From contig BPHJ01000001.1 in the NCBI GenBank assembly GCA_026003475.1, forward strand, positions 677,189-741,188: 64,000 bases of DNA. The letters are read 5' to 3'. How positions within the stretch are numbered: position 1 is the stretch's first letter; every line of letters starts with the position of its first letter. Source of the DNA: Candidatus Kapaibacterium sp. (GTDB taxonomy: Bacteria > Bacteroidota > Ignavibacteria > Kapaibacteriales > NICIL-2). Under the pieces are notes generated by a model that saw only the letters and a program-made list of their open reading frames with translations, had not been told where the DNA came from and did no database searches. Shown piece by piece: positions 43,133 through 51,703 of the stretch. A program made the position numbers and the translations under genes.

Positions 43133-46100
43133 ATGCGATTCCGTCTTTTTGCCCTCGGGTTGCTTAGCAGCATTGTGGTGCTGTCTGTTCCGGCGATGGC
43201 AGCCAAGGATATAGACCGTGCAAAGTACAAGGATCGAAAGGGTCCCGCTGTTCAAGCTGCACAGTTCAATGATCTGCGCCGGAACACCATCAGCAAGTTC
43301 GATTTTTATGTAACCAATTACGGGATCCTGTTCTTGAATGTCGCACGGAACCAAGGCGGCGGATTCTGGCCGCGTGGTTCCACCAACGAGTATGCCTTTG
43401 GTGGTGGCGTTTGGTTCGGGGCAATCAAGATGATCAACGGCGAGCCGCGCAAGATGTGCGTTATTGGTTACAACCCGAACTCAGGGATTTCGTGGATGAC
43501 TCCCGGCTCGATTGATGACGGTGACCTTGGGGATCGTTCTCAAGAAGCGATCCTCAAAAACCGCATCTACATGTCCACAGATTTCGTTCGTGTGACTGGT
43601 GCTCCGCGGAATCCTGCCGACGGTCCAAACTGGCCAATCTGGGATGCAAATCCCAATGATACAATGGTCAACATTGCTACCATCAAGAACCGCTCGCGAT
43701 ACGTTGGCTACTATATCAACGACACTACTGGGCGGAATTACACGACATACCCCAAAGGTCCGGCGTTCATTTCGCAAGAGGACATTTTCTGCGTGTACAG
43801 GGATACCGATCTTCGCGCCTACGAGATCGGAGAAGACCAAGCGCGAGCACTCGGGTATCCTTTGCGTATTCAGGTTGAACAAACATTCTACACCTGGGGA
43901 TTTGGTGAGTACGGACACTTTGTGTTTGTGCGCTTCAACATCATCAATCGCTCGCCCGATACGCTCTATCAATGCTGGATGTCTGCTGCGTGCGATTTCG
44001 ATCTTGCAGCTTTTCCTAACTACGCAGCCGGTGCGGCTAACGACCGTGTGAGCTACTACTTCCAGGATACCACGTTGAATTTGGCCTATCAATGGAGCAA
44101 TACCGATCGTGGGGAACGGGGGAAGGGATTCGGATACGTGGGTATGACCTTTCTGGAAAGCCCCGCCGTTGATGAATCGTTTTTCATCCGCAAGGACAAG
44201 AGCTATTACCCACTGAACGAGCAGTTGGGATTGCGAACATTCCGCAATTGGGTTATCGCCAACGATCCCAACACCGATGTCCAGCGCTATGATTTCATGG
44301 CAGCAGGCACCCGTGATGGTGACACTGGCCCCGGCGACAAGCGTTTCTTGATGGCAACCGGTCCGTTCAACATGCGACCCAATGATACCGCACGCATTGT
44401 CGTTGGTGTGATTTTGGCTCCACCGGTCAAAGAGGAAGCCGATGGGACAGAAGAAGACTTAGTGAATTTGGTGCGTCGGACTCGCTTTGCACAGCGGGTC
44501 TATGACAATGGCTTTGCCGCACCGCAACCGCCGGAAGCACCCAAGGTAAGCTGGGAGCCGCTCAACCACGCCATCATTGTCAAGTGGGACACAACCAGCT
44601 ACGCTTCCTACGACCGCGAAGAGAAGGGAATGGATGTGATGGGATTCCGCTTGTTCCGCTCTCGCGTTCCAACGCAGGATACTTTCGATGTGGACTTCCG
44701 TTCTCCTTCGGCGGATTATCCTGGCGGGCGCAGCCCGTTCGGTTGGAAACTTATCGCTGAATGGCGCACCCCCTCACCATTCTGGACAACCGCGATCCTG
44801 TCCGATAGCAGCGACGTCAACAGCGCTCGCTATCCGTGGATTCGCGTTTTTCCCAGAACGGCAAAGGCAAATATTCGAACGCTCTATCCCGGCTTTGTGT
44901 CGGCTACGGACGTCCTCAATGATAGCATCGTGATCGTTCGCCGAATTCCTAACACGACTACTCCGCCATGGCGGTCATTCTGGTCGGGGATCATTCCACA
45001 AGGAGCTATCAGCAGCCCCAATCGGTACGATACTCTCACGCTTGGGAAGGTCATCGTACTCCCGAATGGTCAGATCCCACCCTCTCCAACGAGCACAACC
45101 GATACGACCACAATGAATCAAGCCATGGCGAGTATCTGGTCGCAGACCGCTCGTGGCACTGTCCGGATTCAGTGGATGGCTGATGATTGGGTTGATGCAC
45201 CGTGGGCTCGGCAGATTATCCGGAACTACCTCGATAGCGTCACGAACAATCGTTCCTTCCTCGATGTCGGCGATGATAACCAAGATGGTGTCATCTCGCA
45301 GGACGAAGACCTTCGCCGCCGTGAAGAAATCCTCAATAATGTTGACTACTACTACCGCGTCCTTGCCTTAGACGAAGGTGATTACCTGCAGGGTACACCG
45401 ATCAAGAATAGCGTTGCTATTGACAACATCAACGTTATCCAGGCATTCGCACTTGCCAACGGTCCACATCGCGAGCCGAGCGTTACCGTGACCGAGGACC
45501 GAGACCGACTCGGTGGCCTCTACAATTTCCGCTTGCTCCCCAAAGATGCCCAACGCTTTGCGCAGCTGTATGGCGGGCATGAAATCGAGCTGGAGTTCCA
45601 ACCTGCAGCATCTGCGACGTCGTTCTATCCATGCATTGACACGATTTGGAATAATACGCTCAGCATGCTCAAGGGCCTCTACGGCAATCGTCTCATCGTA
45701 CGCGATAAAACGACAGGCCGACAGTTAGGCGAGTACTTCGTGCTCTACGAACCGGCTGACTGCTTGTTCGACAATTTCTTCTCGGATGTTGCCATGGTGT
45801 TCGTTTCGCCCAACACCGTTTCGCAAATCAATTCGCTTTGCGAGCAGGCACAGAATGATCCAAATAGTTTTGTCCATCCCGACAACACCGATGTCACCTA
45901 CCGTGGCGGTACCTGGACCACAGACAAACCATGCTCTGCTAATACCCGAACAATCGAAGGGACTTTCGCGCTCTCGTTCGATTACTTCATCGAGCAGTAT
46001 GGTGGTATCATCCGACCCTATCGAATTGAAAAACTCAGCGGGACGGCAAACACCTTCCTCGAGTTTCGTCCGTTCCGACGCACAGACATTCCCAAGCTCG

Positions 46101-47230
46101 AGCAGGTCGCAATCAACTACCAAACTGGCCTGTACGAGCGCTTCAATAATGGCGCAGCTCGATACGAAGTCGAATTCCTTCCGGGTGGAGTCGAAACGAT
46201 AACGACCCAATTCCTCCGCGTCCGTGGTCTCGGACAGGTGGATACGCTTACCAAGACCTTCGATGTATCGTACCTCAACGTTCGAGTTCGGAACACGCTC
46301 ACCTACAATCGCCCAACCCCACAGGGTGATTCGGTACAGGTGGCCTATCCGGTTGATCTGCCCCATACGTCTGTATCCCTACCTGTTGACCTGGTTGCGT
46401 ACAGCCAGACGGGAACATCGGATGTGTATGTTTATCCGCATCCACGGGTGGTTCCCATCGGTTCATTCAACTTGAGTGCGTATGCCTGGCTCAACGGTCG
46501 CTACACCAAAGCCAACTTCACGACCAAAGAGGCTGTCACGCAACGGAACCAACAAGCTGGTTGTGCAAACAGAGGATGCCCAGTCGGTACGCAAGGGCGA
46601 TACTATCTTTCGACAATTACTCCCGAGGGCGATACGATTGACTTCACGCACGCTCTTGTGGTTGATGGTGGTACGTTCTGGCTGGACTTTCCCGGAAAAG
46701 GTGGGCGGCAAGGTACCGCTGCAGGGCGTCAAGTTGCTCTTCCACCCGATAGTTCATCTTCGACAGAAGACTTCAAAGCCGGTGACAAGATTCTCGTTGA
46801 AATCATGGGCGGACCATTCGGGCTGCCAATGCCAGGAGCAAAAGTCTCGTTCAAGGTTAGCGATGTTACCATACCCCAAGATCAACTCACCGATAGTGAC
46901 ATTGACCAAGTGCTGATTGTCCCGAATCCCTACGTGATCACACATGTTGGGCAAAAGTCCTCGTACGATGCGAAGATTTACTTTACCCGACTGCCGAAGG
47001 AATGTACGATCAAAATCTACACGGTTGCTGGCGATCTGATCCGCACGATTCATCACGTTGATCAAGATGGCACCTATCGGTATGGGATGGATGTGTGGAA
47101 TCTGCTCAGCGATAATTTGCAGCGTGCCGTTTCGCAAGGTTTGATCGCTGTGATCGAAACGCCAAACGGCGCGCAGACAGTCAAGAAATTTGCCATCGTC
47201 GTCGGTGGCGCACGCATTTTGGGTCGTTAA
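43133..47230 (+). CDS. giant exported protein, GWxTD/PorV cluster partner
   Basis: A 1365-residue exported protein with signal peptide (about 1-24; an in-frame TTG 24 bases upstream is less likely). The N-terminal 450 residues have no family I recognise. A fibronectin type III-like segment follows (APKVSWEPLNHAIIVKWDTT region, about 470-490), then an EF-hand/dockerin-like loop near residues 711-725 (DDNQDGVISQDE). The C-terminal 100 residues (PNPYVITHVGQKSSYDAKIY through WNLLSDNLQRAVSQG) resemble a FlgD/T9SS-like Ig fold. It starts 36 bases after the TonB-receptor gene and precedes the PorV-like gene. It is probably the surface partner or cargo of this receptor (inference). Confidence 0.7.
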   Translation: MRFRLFALGLLSSIVVLSVPAMAAKDIDRAKYKDRKGPAVQAAQFNDLRRNTISKFDFYVTNYGILFLNVARNQGGGFWPRGSTNEYAFGGGVWFGAIKMINGEPRKMCVIGYNPNSGISWMTPGSIDDGDLGDRSQEAILKNRIYMSTDFVRVTGAPRNPADGPNWPIWDANPNDTMVNIATIKNRSRYVGYYINDTTGRNYTTYPKGPAFISQEDIFCVYRDTDLRAYEIGEDQARALGYPLRIQVEQTFYTWGFGEYGHFVFVRFNIINRSPDTLYQCWMSAACDFDLAAFPNYAAGAANDRVSYYFQDTTLNLAYQWSNTDRGERGKGFGYVGMTFLESPAVDESFFIRKDKSYYPLNEQLGLRTFRNWVIANDPNTDVQRYDFMAAGTRDGDTGPGDKRFLMATGPFNMRPNDTARIVVGVILAPPVKEEADGTEEDLVNLVRRTRFAQRVYDNGFAAPQPPEAPKVSWEPLNHAIIVKWDTTSYASYDREEKGMDVMGFRLFRSRVPTQDTFDVDFRSPSADYPGGRSPFGWKLIAEWRTPSPFWTTAILSDSSDVNSARYPWIRVFPRTAKANIRTLYPGFVSATDVLNDSIVIVRRIPNTTTPPWRSFWSGIIPQGAISSPNRYDTLTLGKVIVLPNGQIPPSPTSTTDTTTMNQAMASIWSQTARGTVRIQWMADDWVDAPWARQIIRNYLDSVTNNRSFLDVGDDNQDGVISQDEDLRRREEILNNVDYYYRVLALDEGDYLQGTPIKNSVAIDNINVIQAFALANGPHREPSVTVTEDRDRLGGLYNFRLLPKDAQRFAQLYGGHEIELEFQPAASATSFYPCIDTIWNNTLSMLKGLYGNRLIVRDKTTGRQLGEYFVLYEPADCLFDNFFSDVAMVFVSPNTVSQINSLCEQAQNDPNSFVHPDNTDVTYRGGTWTTDKPCSANTRTIEGTFALSFDYFIEQYGGIIRPYRIEKLSGTANTFLEFRPFRRTDIPKLEQVAINYQTGLYERFNNGAARYEVEFLPGGVETITTQFLRVRGLGQVDTLTKTFDVSYLNVRVRNTLTYNRPTPQGDSVQVAYPVDLPHTSVSLPVDLVAYSQTGTSDVYVYPHPRVVPIGSFNLSAYAWLNGRYTKANFTTKEAVTQRNQQAGCANRGCPVGTQGRYYLSTITPEGDTIDFTHALVVDGGTFWLDFPGKGGRQGTAAGRQVALPPDSSSSTEDFKAGDKILVEIMGGPFGLPMPGAKVSFKVSDVTIPQDQLTDSDIDQVLIVPNPYVITHVGQKSSYDAKIYFTRLPKECTIKIYTVAGDLIRTIHHVDQDGTYRYGMDVWNLLSDNLQRAVSQGLIAVIETPNGAQTVKKFAIVVGGARILGR

Positions 47231-47253
47231 CCACTGTTGGAGTTGACGGAAAA

Positions 47254-48327
47254 ATGAAACACATTGCACGAATGCTTGCAATCACGATCGCTGGTGCTGG
47301 ACTGGCGATGGCTCAGCAACAGGGCACGCAAGGTTCCTCGGCTGGCGAGTTCCGTAAGGTCGGTGCTGCTGGCGCGCAGTTTCTCAAGATTGGCGTGGGT
47401 GCCCGCGCAAATGGTATGGCGGGTGCTTTCTCTGCCATTGCCAACGATCCGACGGCGTTGTTCTACAACAACGCTGGCATCGTTGACATTGATGGCTACA
47501 TGGGCAACTTCACCTATACCCAGTGGTTCGGCGGTTACTCCCACAACTTTATCGCAGGCATCATTCCTATCAGCGAGAAGTATCGCGCTGGACTGTCGGT
47601 CACTTCCTTCACGAGCGGACCGATTCCATTTACGACTGTGGAGAACGAGAATCGCCTCAATACCACCTACAGCATTACTGATGTTGCCATCGGCGGGACA
47701 CTAGCAGGACAACTAACCGATCAGTTTTCCTTTGGTGTTACCGTCAAGTATGTCCAGAATGGCATCGGTGGGATGAGTGCAAGCGGAATTCTTGCCGACG
47801 TGGGTACGATGTATCGTTTTCGTGGCGTGCGGCTTGGGTTTTCGGTGAGCAATCTTGGTCCACAGCTCCAGTATTCCGGTGCGGACCTGAACTTCCGGAC
47901 TGATCTCATCCGCGAACTCCAGTATCAGCAGGTTGACGCCTCCTTCTTGGTCAATCCGTACAATGCACCCATTTCCCTAAAGGCGGGACTTGTTGCGGAC
48001 TTGACCTCGGAACTATTAGGCATGTACGAATCCGATCCCAACCTTGCAGTCAACAAAGAACGCGAGCATCGGTGGCTACTGGCGCTCGATTTTGAGACGC
48101 TCTCGGATGTCCCCGAGCAACTTGCCATCGGAACCGAGTACACATGGAAAGACCTGCTTTCGCTTCGTGCCGGATATCGTTTCAATCAAAGCGCGTTTGG
48201 ATTGAGTGGTGGTGTCGGCATCCGTTACATTGGCAGTGGATTCGATGGTATGCTCGACTACTCAATCCAACCAACAACGACGCTTGGTATTGTCAATCGC
48301 TTTTCGCTGACGCTGCGGCTGAATTGA
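47254..48327 (+). CDS. PorV/PorQ-family outer-membrane protein
   Basis: A 357-residue protein with signal peptide (about 1-20). The PorV/PorQ family hallmark is near the N-terminus: FLKIGVGARANGMAGAFSAI followed by ANDPTALFYNNAGI, and the rest is amphipathic beta strands ending in LTLRLN, as in a 14-strand FadL-like barrel. PorV collects T9SS cargo at the outer membrane and hands it to the attachment complex. This copy sits in the receptor/GWxTD cluster rather than beside other por genes, so it could serve this cluster specifically. It could also be a paralogue of the main PorV. Confidence 0.82.
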   Translation: MKHIARMLAITIAGAGLAMAQQQGTQGSSAGEFRKVGAAGAQFLKIGVGARANGMAGAFSAIANDPTALFYNNAGIVDIDGYMGNFTYTQWFGGYSHNFIAGIIPISEKYRAGLSVTSFTSGPIPFTTVENENRLNTTYSITDVAIGGTLAGQLTDQFSFGVTVKYVQNGIGGMSASGILADVGTMYRFRGVRLGFSVSNLGPQLQYSGADLNFRTDLIRELQYQQVDASFLVNPYNAPISLKAGLVADLTSELLGMYESDPNLAVNKEREHRWLLALDFETLSDVPEQLAIGTEYTWKDLLSLRAGYRFNQSAFGLSGGVGIRYIGSGFDGMLDYSIQPTTTLGIVNRFSLTLRLN

Positions 48328-48394
48328 TTCGACATCGAAGCGATACCGTCGCACATTCCAACGCGAGATAGAGCAATGCTCGCGCAGACTGACA

Positions 48395-49828
48395 ATGATG
48401 ATGGCACCTCCGCTCATTATTGCGATTGGGCTACTGCTGACACTGCAGGGCAGTCCACTTGCCGCCCGTGATGAATTTCCGATGGCAGTGTCGGTGGATC
48501 AGTTTCGCGTTGACTCTACTCGAACGAGGGTAGAAATCGCATACGCCATTGCAGATACACAACTGGTATTCCGTCCTACAGCGGAGAAGAACGTTGTGCA
48601 GGCTGCCCTGGAATTGAATATTACGATTTCCAGTGCACAGCGGGCAGATTCCATTCGTGTCATCCTCGAAAGCAACAAGCCGCGTGGGCACCAGCAACCG
48701 TCGTTGCTGGTGGGAAAACGGGTGTTTATCCTTCCTTCGGATCATTACACGATTGGGATGAGGATTCGAGATGCATATCGAGAGCGCAGCGCTCAACTCG
48801 AGCGGCGAATTCCTCTTGTTGTTCGAGCATTCGAATCACAGACACTCAGTACAAGCAGCATCCAACTTGCACAGTGGATCGCCCATGCCGATACTCTTGA
48901 TCCTCGACAGGTCAACCCCTCGTTTATCAAGAATGGATTGTATATCACGCCCAACCCAACGGCAGTGTATGAGGGAACTGCCCCGATGCTCTATGCCTAC
49001 ACGGAGCTGTACAACCTGGACCAGTGCCAATGCGACAGCATCGAATTGCACTACCACATCCTCGATGCTGCACTCAACGAGGTATTCGATCTGCGCTATC
49101 GTCGCCCTGTGATAGGACATCAACAGGCAGAAGTTGTATCGGTCTCGCTCGATGGTCTTGCAACAGGGGCGTACTATCTGGCGCTGGGGATTGAAAGTGC
49201 TGATCGCGGTGAGCTCCAGCTTGCACGGAAGCAGTTTTACCTGGTCAATCCCGAACTTCCACCCGTGCAACCCCGAGCACTAAGCGAAGACGAACTGTTC
49301 CTACAAAGTCCATTTGCAACGATGGACGATAGGGAGCTTGCCATCGAGGCAGCATCTGCCCGATTAGCTGCGCGTCCGGCTGAACTTGAACCGTATGACC
49401 AATTGACCACGACGGCTGCACGACGCCGATTCTTGTTTCGCTTTTGGCTTCAACGCGATCCGGACCCAACCACACCCGTCAACGAGCGCTACGAAGAATT
49501 CCGCCGTGCCCGTGAGTATGCAGCCAAGTTCTATCGCACTGCGCGGTATCCGGAGGGATGGAATAGTGACCGTGGGCGCGTGCTCCTCAAGTATGGTTTT
49601 CCCACGCAAATTGATCGTGCATACTTCAACATGGATGGAGCGCATCCGCACGAAATTTGGCGTTACGACAACGTCCAGGGTGGGGTCATCTTTGTGTTCG
49701 TTGATCAACAGGGCACAGAAAATTTCGTGCTGGTGCATTCGACGGCGCTCAATGAAATCCGGAACGAAAACTGGTATCGGCAGTTTGCGATGCCAAATTA
49801 CCTCGACCCCAATTCTCCGATTCGATAA
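48395..49828 (+). CDS. GWxTD-domain protein
   Basis: A 477-residue exported protein. An N-terminal signal (about 1-24) precedes a beta-rich domain, and the C-terminal part is the GWxTD domain. This domain is defined by FLFRFWLQRDPDPTTPVNER and by EGWNSDRGRVLLKYGFPTQI, where the usual Thr of the GWxTD motif is Ser here (GWNSD). The function of the domain is not established; it is typical of Chlorobi, Ignavibacteria and some other phyla. It closes the receptor-giant-PorV-GWxTD unit. The downstream acyltransferase begins eight bases later and may be co-transcribed. Confidence 0.82.
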   Translation: MMMAPPLIIAIGLLLTLQGSPLAARDEFPMAVSVDQFRVDSTRTRVEIAYAIADTQLVFRPTAEKNVVQAALELNITISSAQRADSIRVILESNKPRGHQQPSLLVGKRVFILPSDHYTIGMRIRDAYRERSAQLERRIPLVVRAFESQTLSTSSIQLAQWIAHADTLDPRQVNPSFIKNGLYITPNPTAVYEGTAPMLYAYTELYNLDQCQCDSIELHYHILDAALNEVFDLRYRRPVIGHQQAEVVSVSLDGLATGAYYLALGIESADRGELQLARKQFYLVNPELPPVQPRALSEDELFLQSPFATMDDRELAIEAASARLAARPAELEPYDQLTTTAARRRFLFRFWLQRDPDPTTPVNERYEEFRRAREYAAKFYRTARYPEGWNSDRGRVLLKYGFPTQIDRAYFNMDGAHPHEIWRYDNVQGGVIFVFVDQQGTENFVLVHSTALNEIRNENWYRQFAMPNYLDPNSPIR

Positions 49829-49836
49829 CTGGCAGT

Positions 49837-50706
49837 ATGCTGGAACTCGTACTTCGGGGCGTAGGGTGGCTCGCCTGGCAAGCGGGGATGACTGGGCGAC
49901 GAGTACTGGCAGAGCTCATTGGAACCATCCTTTACATTGCTGAACCCTCTCGGCGACGCTTGACGATCGCAAACCTTCGTCGTGCCTATCCAGAGTTGAG
50001 GCATCGCCAGCTTTCTGACCTTGCACGAGAAAGCTATCGCAATCTGGCGACGGTATTTCTGGAATTGTTGGCAACACCCTACGTGGCACCTTCTCAGATC
50101 CATCGCATGTTTCGTTTCAGAAATCCGCATCTTGTTCAGCACAAACTGACGGAAGGGAAGGGCGTTATCCTTGTGAGCGCACATCTTGCAAATTGGGAAT
50201 GGTCGGCGTTAGCAGCAACAATCGAGTTTGGTAAGCCTCTACTGGTCGTTGTGAAGGAGCAACGTAATCCTCGCTTCAACGCATGGCTGGACCGCGTCCG
50301 CCGCAGCACAGGGAATGAAACAGTACCGATGTTCCGAGCAGCGAGACGAATGCTCCAATGGCTCAAGACTGGCGGCATTGTAGCTCTCTTGGGGGACCAA
50401 GCTGCCGAGCCGACAAGCGATGTATTCGTGCCGCTCTTTGGTCAGCTTGCAGCTACATACAAAGCACCCGTCGTCCTTGCCCGACGCAGCGGGGCAGCAC
50501 TTGTTTTTGCATATTGCCGCCGTGCTACTGATGGATCCTACGACGTGTTCTTCGAAACACTCCCCGAAGCAAATGACGAGCAGATCCCCGTCGAGGAGGT
50601 GGTCGCACAGTATAACCGCTTGCTCGAAACAGCAGTGCGCACTGCACCGGAGCAATGGGTCTGGCAACATCACCGTTGGAAATATCAACCACCCCAGTCA
50701 CGATGA
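49837..50706 (+). CDS. LpxL/HtrB-like lysophospholipid/lipid A acyltransferase
   Basis: A 289-residue acyltransferase of the LpxL/HtrB family. An N-terminal hydrophobic segment (about 22-35) anchors it at the inner membrane. The active-site motif is H116-L-A-N-W-E121 (HxxxxE) in VSAHLANWEWSALAAT. The sequences PLLVVVKEQRNPRFNAWLDR and GGIVALLGDQAAEPTSDVFV are typical. It would add a secondary acyl chain to lipid A, or act on a related lipid. A related SDR gene overlaps its stop by four bases. The gene lies eight bases after the GWxTD gene. Confidence 0.86.
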   Translation: MLELVLRGVGWLAWQAGMTGRRVLAELIGTILYIAEPSRRRLTIANLRRAYPELRHRQLSDLARESYRNLATVFLELLATPYVAPSQIHRMFRFRNPHLVQHKLTEGKGVILVSAHLANWEWSALAATIEFGKPLLVVVKEQRNPRFNAWLDRVRRSTGNETVPMFRAARRMLQWLKTGGIVALLGDQAAEPTSDVFVPLFGQLAATYKAPVVLARRSGAALVFAYCRRATDGSYDVFFETLPEANDEQIPVEEVVAQYNRLLETAVRTAPEQWVWQHHRWKYQPPQSR

Positions 50707-51491
50707 ACATCTCTCTTGATGGACACACTGCGCTTGTTGGCGGCGCCACAAGCGGTATTGGATGGGCAATTGCAGAGGCACTCGCTCGGGCAGGGGCACA
50801 GGTCATCCTTGTGGCTCGCTCTCAAGAGCGTCTCGAGCAGCGACTGCGTGCACTTGAGGCACAAAGCACAAAACAGCACTACGCAGTTATGGCAAATTAT
50901 GACTTGCCAGAAGCACCCCAAGCAATTCTCTCCTCACTCACACACCAGAACATTACGCCTGACATCATCATCAACAACGCTGGTGGGCCAGCTCCTGGCA
51001 GGATCGTGGATGCATCGCGCGGGGAGTTCCATCGTGCGCTCGATCGGCTTATCCTCACGACACACGAACTTGTGCACGCATTTTTCCCAACCATGCAGCA
51101 AAAACAATGGGGCAGGATCATCAACATCATTTCAACCTCGGTTCGCCAACCGATCGAGGGATTGGGTGTATCGAACACCATTCGTGCCGCCACTGCCGCA
51201 TGGGCGAAAACGCTTTCGATCGAGGTGGCGCCATACGGAATTACAGTCAATAGCATTCTCCCCGGCGCGACATTGACCGAGCGGCTTGAGGAAATTATTC
51301 GTCGCCGTGCCAATGAGCAAGGAATTCAACCCGACCAAGTGGCCGAGCAGATGCGCCACGAAATCCCGATGCAGCGTTTTGGTAAGCCCGAAGAAATCGC
51401 AGCACTCGCTGTTTTCCTCTGCTCAGACTATGCCGGCTACATCACAGGGGAATGCATTCGCGTTGATGGCGGGCGGACCCGTTGCCTATAG
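50703..51491 (+). CDS. atypical SDR-family oxidoreductase lacking the YxxxK pair
   Basis: A 262-residue Rossmann protein. The cofactor site is intact (VGGATSGIG 12-20; NNAG 91-94), and Ser144/Ser146 lies where the catalytic serine should be. At the usual Tyr-x-x-x-Lys position the sequence is SNTIR (157-161), so both tyrosine and lysine are replaced. A known subgroup of beta-ketoacyl-ACP-reductase-like SDRs shares this change. It may therefore bind NAD(P) without standard SDR chemistry. It overlaps the acyltransferase stop by four bases (ATGA) and precedes a terminator. Confidence 0.82.
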   Translation: MNISLDGHTALVGGATSGIGWAIAEALARAGAQVILVARSQERLEQRLRALEAQSTKQHYAVMANYDLPEAPQAILSSLTHQNITPDIIINNAGGPAPGRIVDASRGEFHRALDRLILTTHELVHAFFPTMQQKQWGRIINIISTSVRQPIEGLGVSNTIRAATAAWAKTLSIEVAPYGITVNSILPGATLTERLEEIIRRRANEQGIQPDQVAEQMRHEIPMQRFGKPEEIAALAVFLCSDYAGYITGECIRVDGGRTRCL

Positions 51492-51494
51492 CAG

Positions 51495-51522
51495 AAAAGC
51501 GACACTGCTGGCAGTGTCGCTT
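51495..51522. terminator. bidirectional terminator between the SDR gene and tRNA-fMet
   Basis: A perfect inverted repeat, AAGCGACACTGC / GCAGTGTCGCTT (51497-51508 with 51511-51522). The minus-strand exit is TTTTCTGC, so it ends the tRNA transcript; on the plus strand it follows the SDR stop by a few bases. Confidence 0.75.
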
Positions 51523-51528
51523 CCGAAG

Positions 51529-51601
<73 letters not shown>

Positions 51602-51614
51602 ATCATTGGCAATG

Positions 51615-51646
51615 CAAAAATACGCAATCACGGTTCAATGATGCAA
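51615..51646 (-). promoter_or_regulatory. promoter of tRNA-fMet
   Basis: On the minus strand TTG (51644-51646), 21 bases, then TATTTTTG (51615-51622), 13 bases before the tRNA 5' end. The same spacing occurs at tRNA-Ala. Confidence 0.7.
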
Positions 51647-51667
51647 TAGCTTGTCACAAGAAGCACC

Positions 51668-51675
51668 TAATTTTG
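51668..51675 (+). promoter_or_regulatory. -7 promoter element of pheT
   Basis: TAATTTTG followed by CG, a perfect TAnnTTTG box, 28 bases before the pheT ATG. No T-box or attenuator is visible between it and the gene. Confidence 0.55.
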
Positions 51676-51703
51676 CGGTTGCATTTTCCAGCCACTTCCG
51701 ACC

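Noticed and set aside
48362-48384. Small hairpin (CGCGAG / CTCGCG) between the PorV-like and GWxTD genes
   Set aside because: Only six base pairs with an 11-base loop and no T-run; too weak to call a terminator or regulator.
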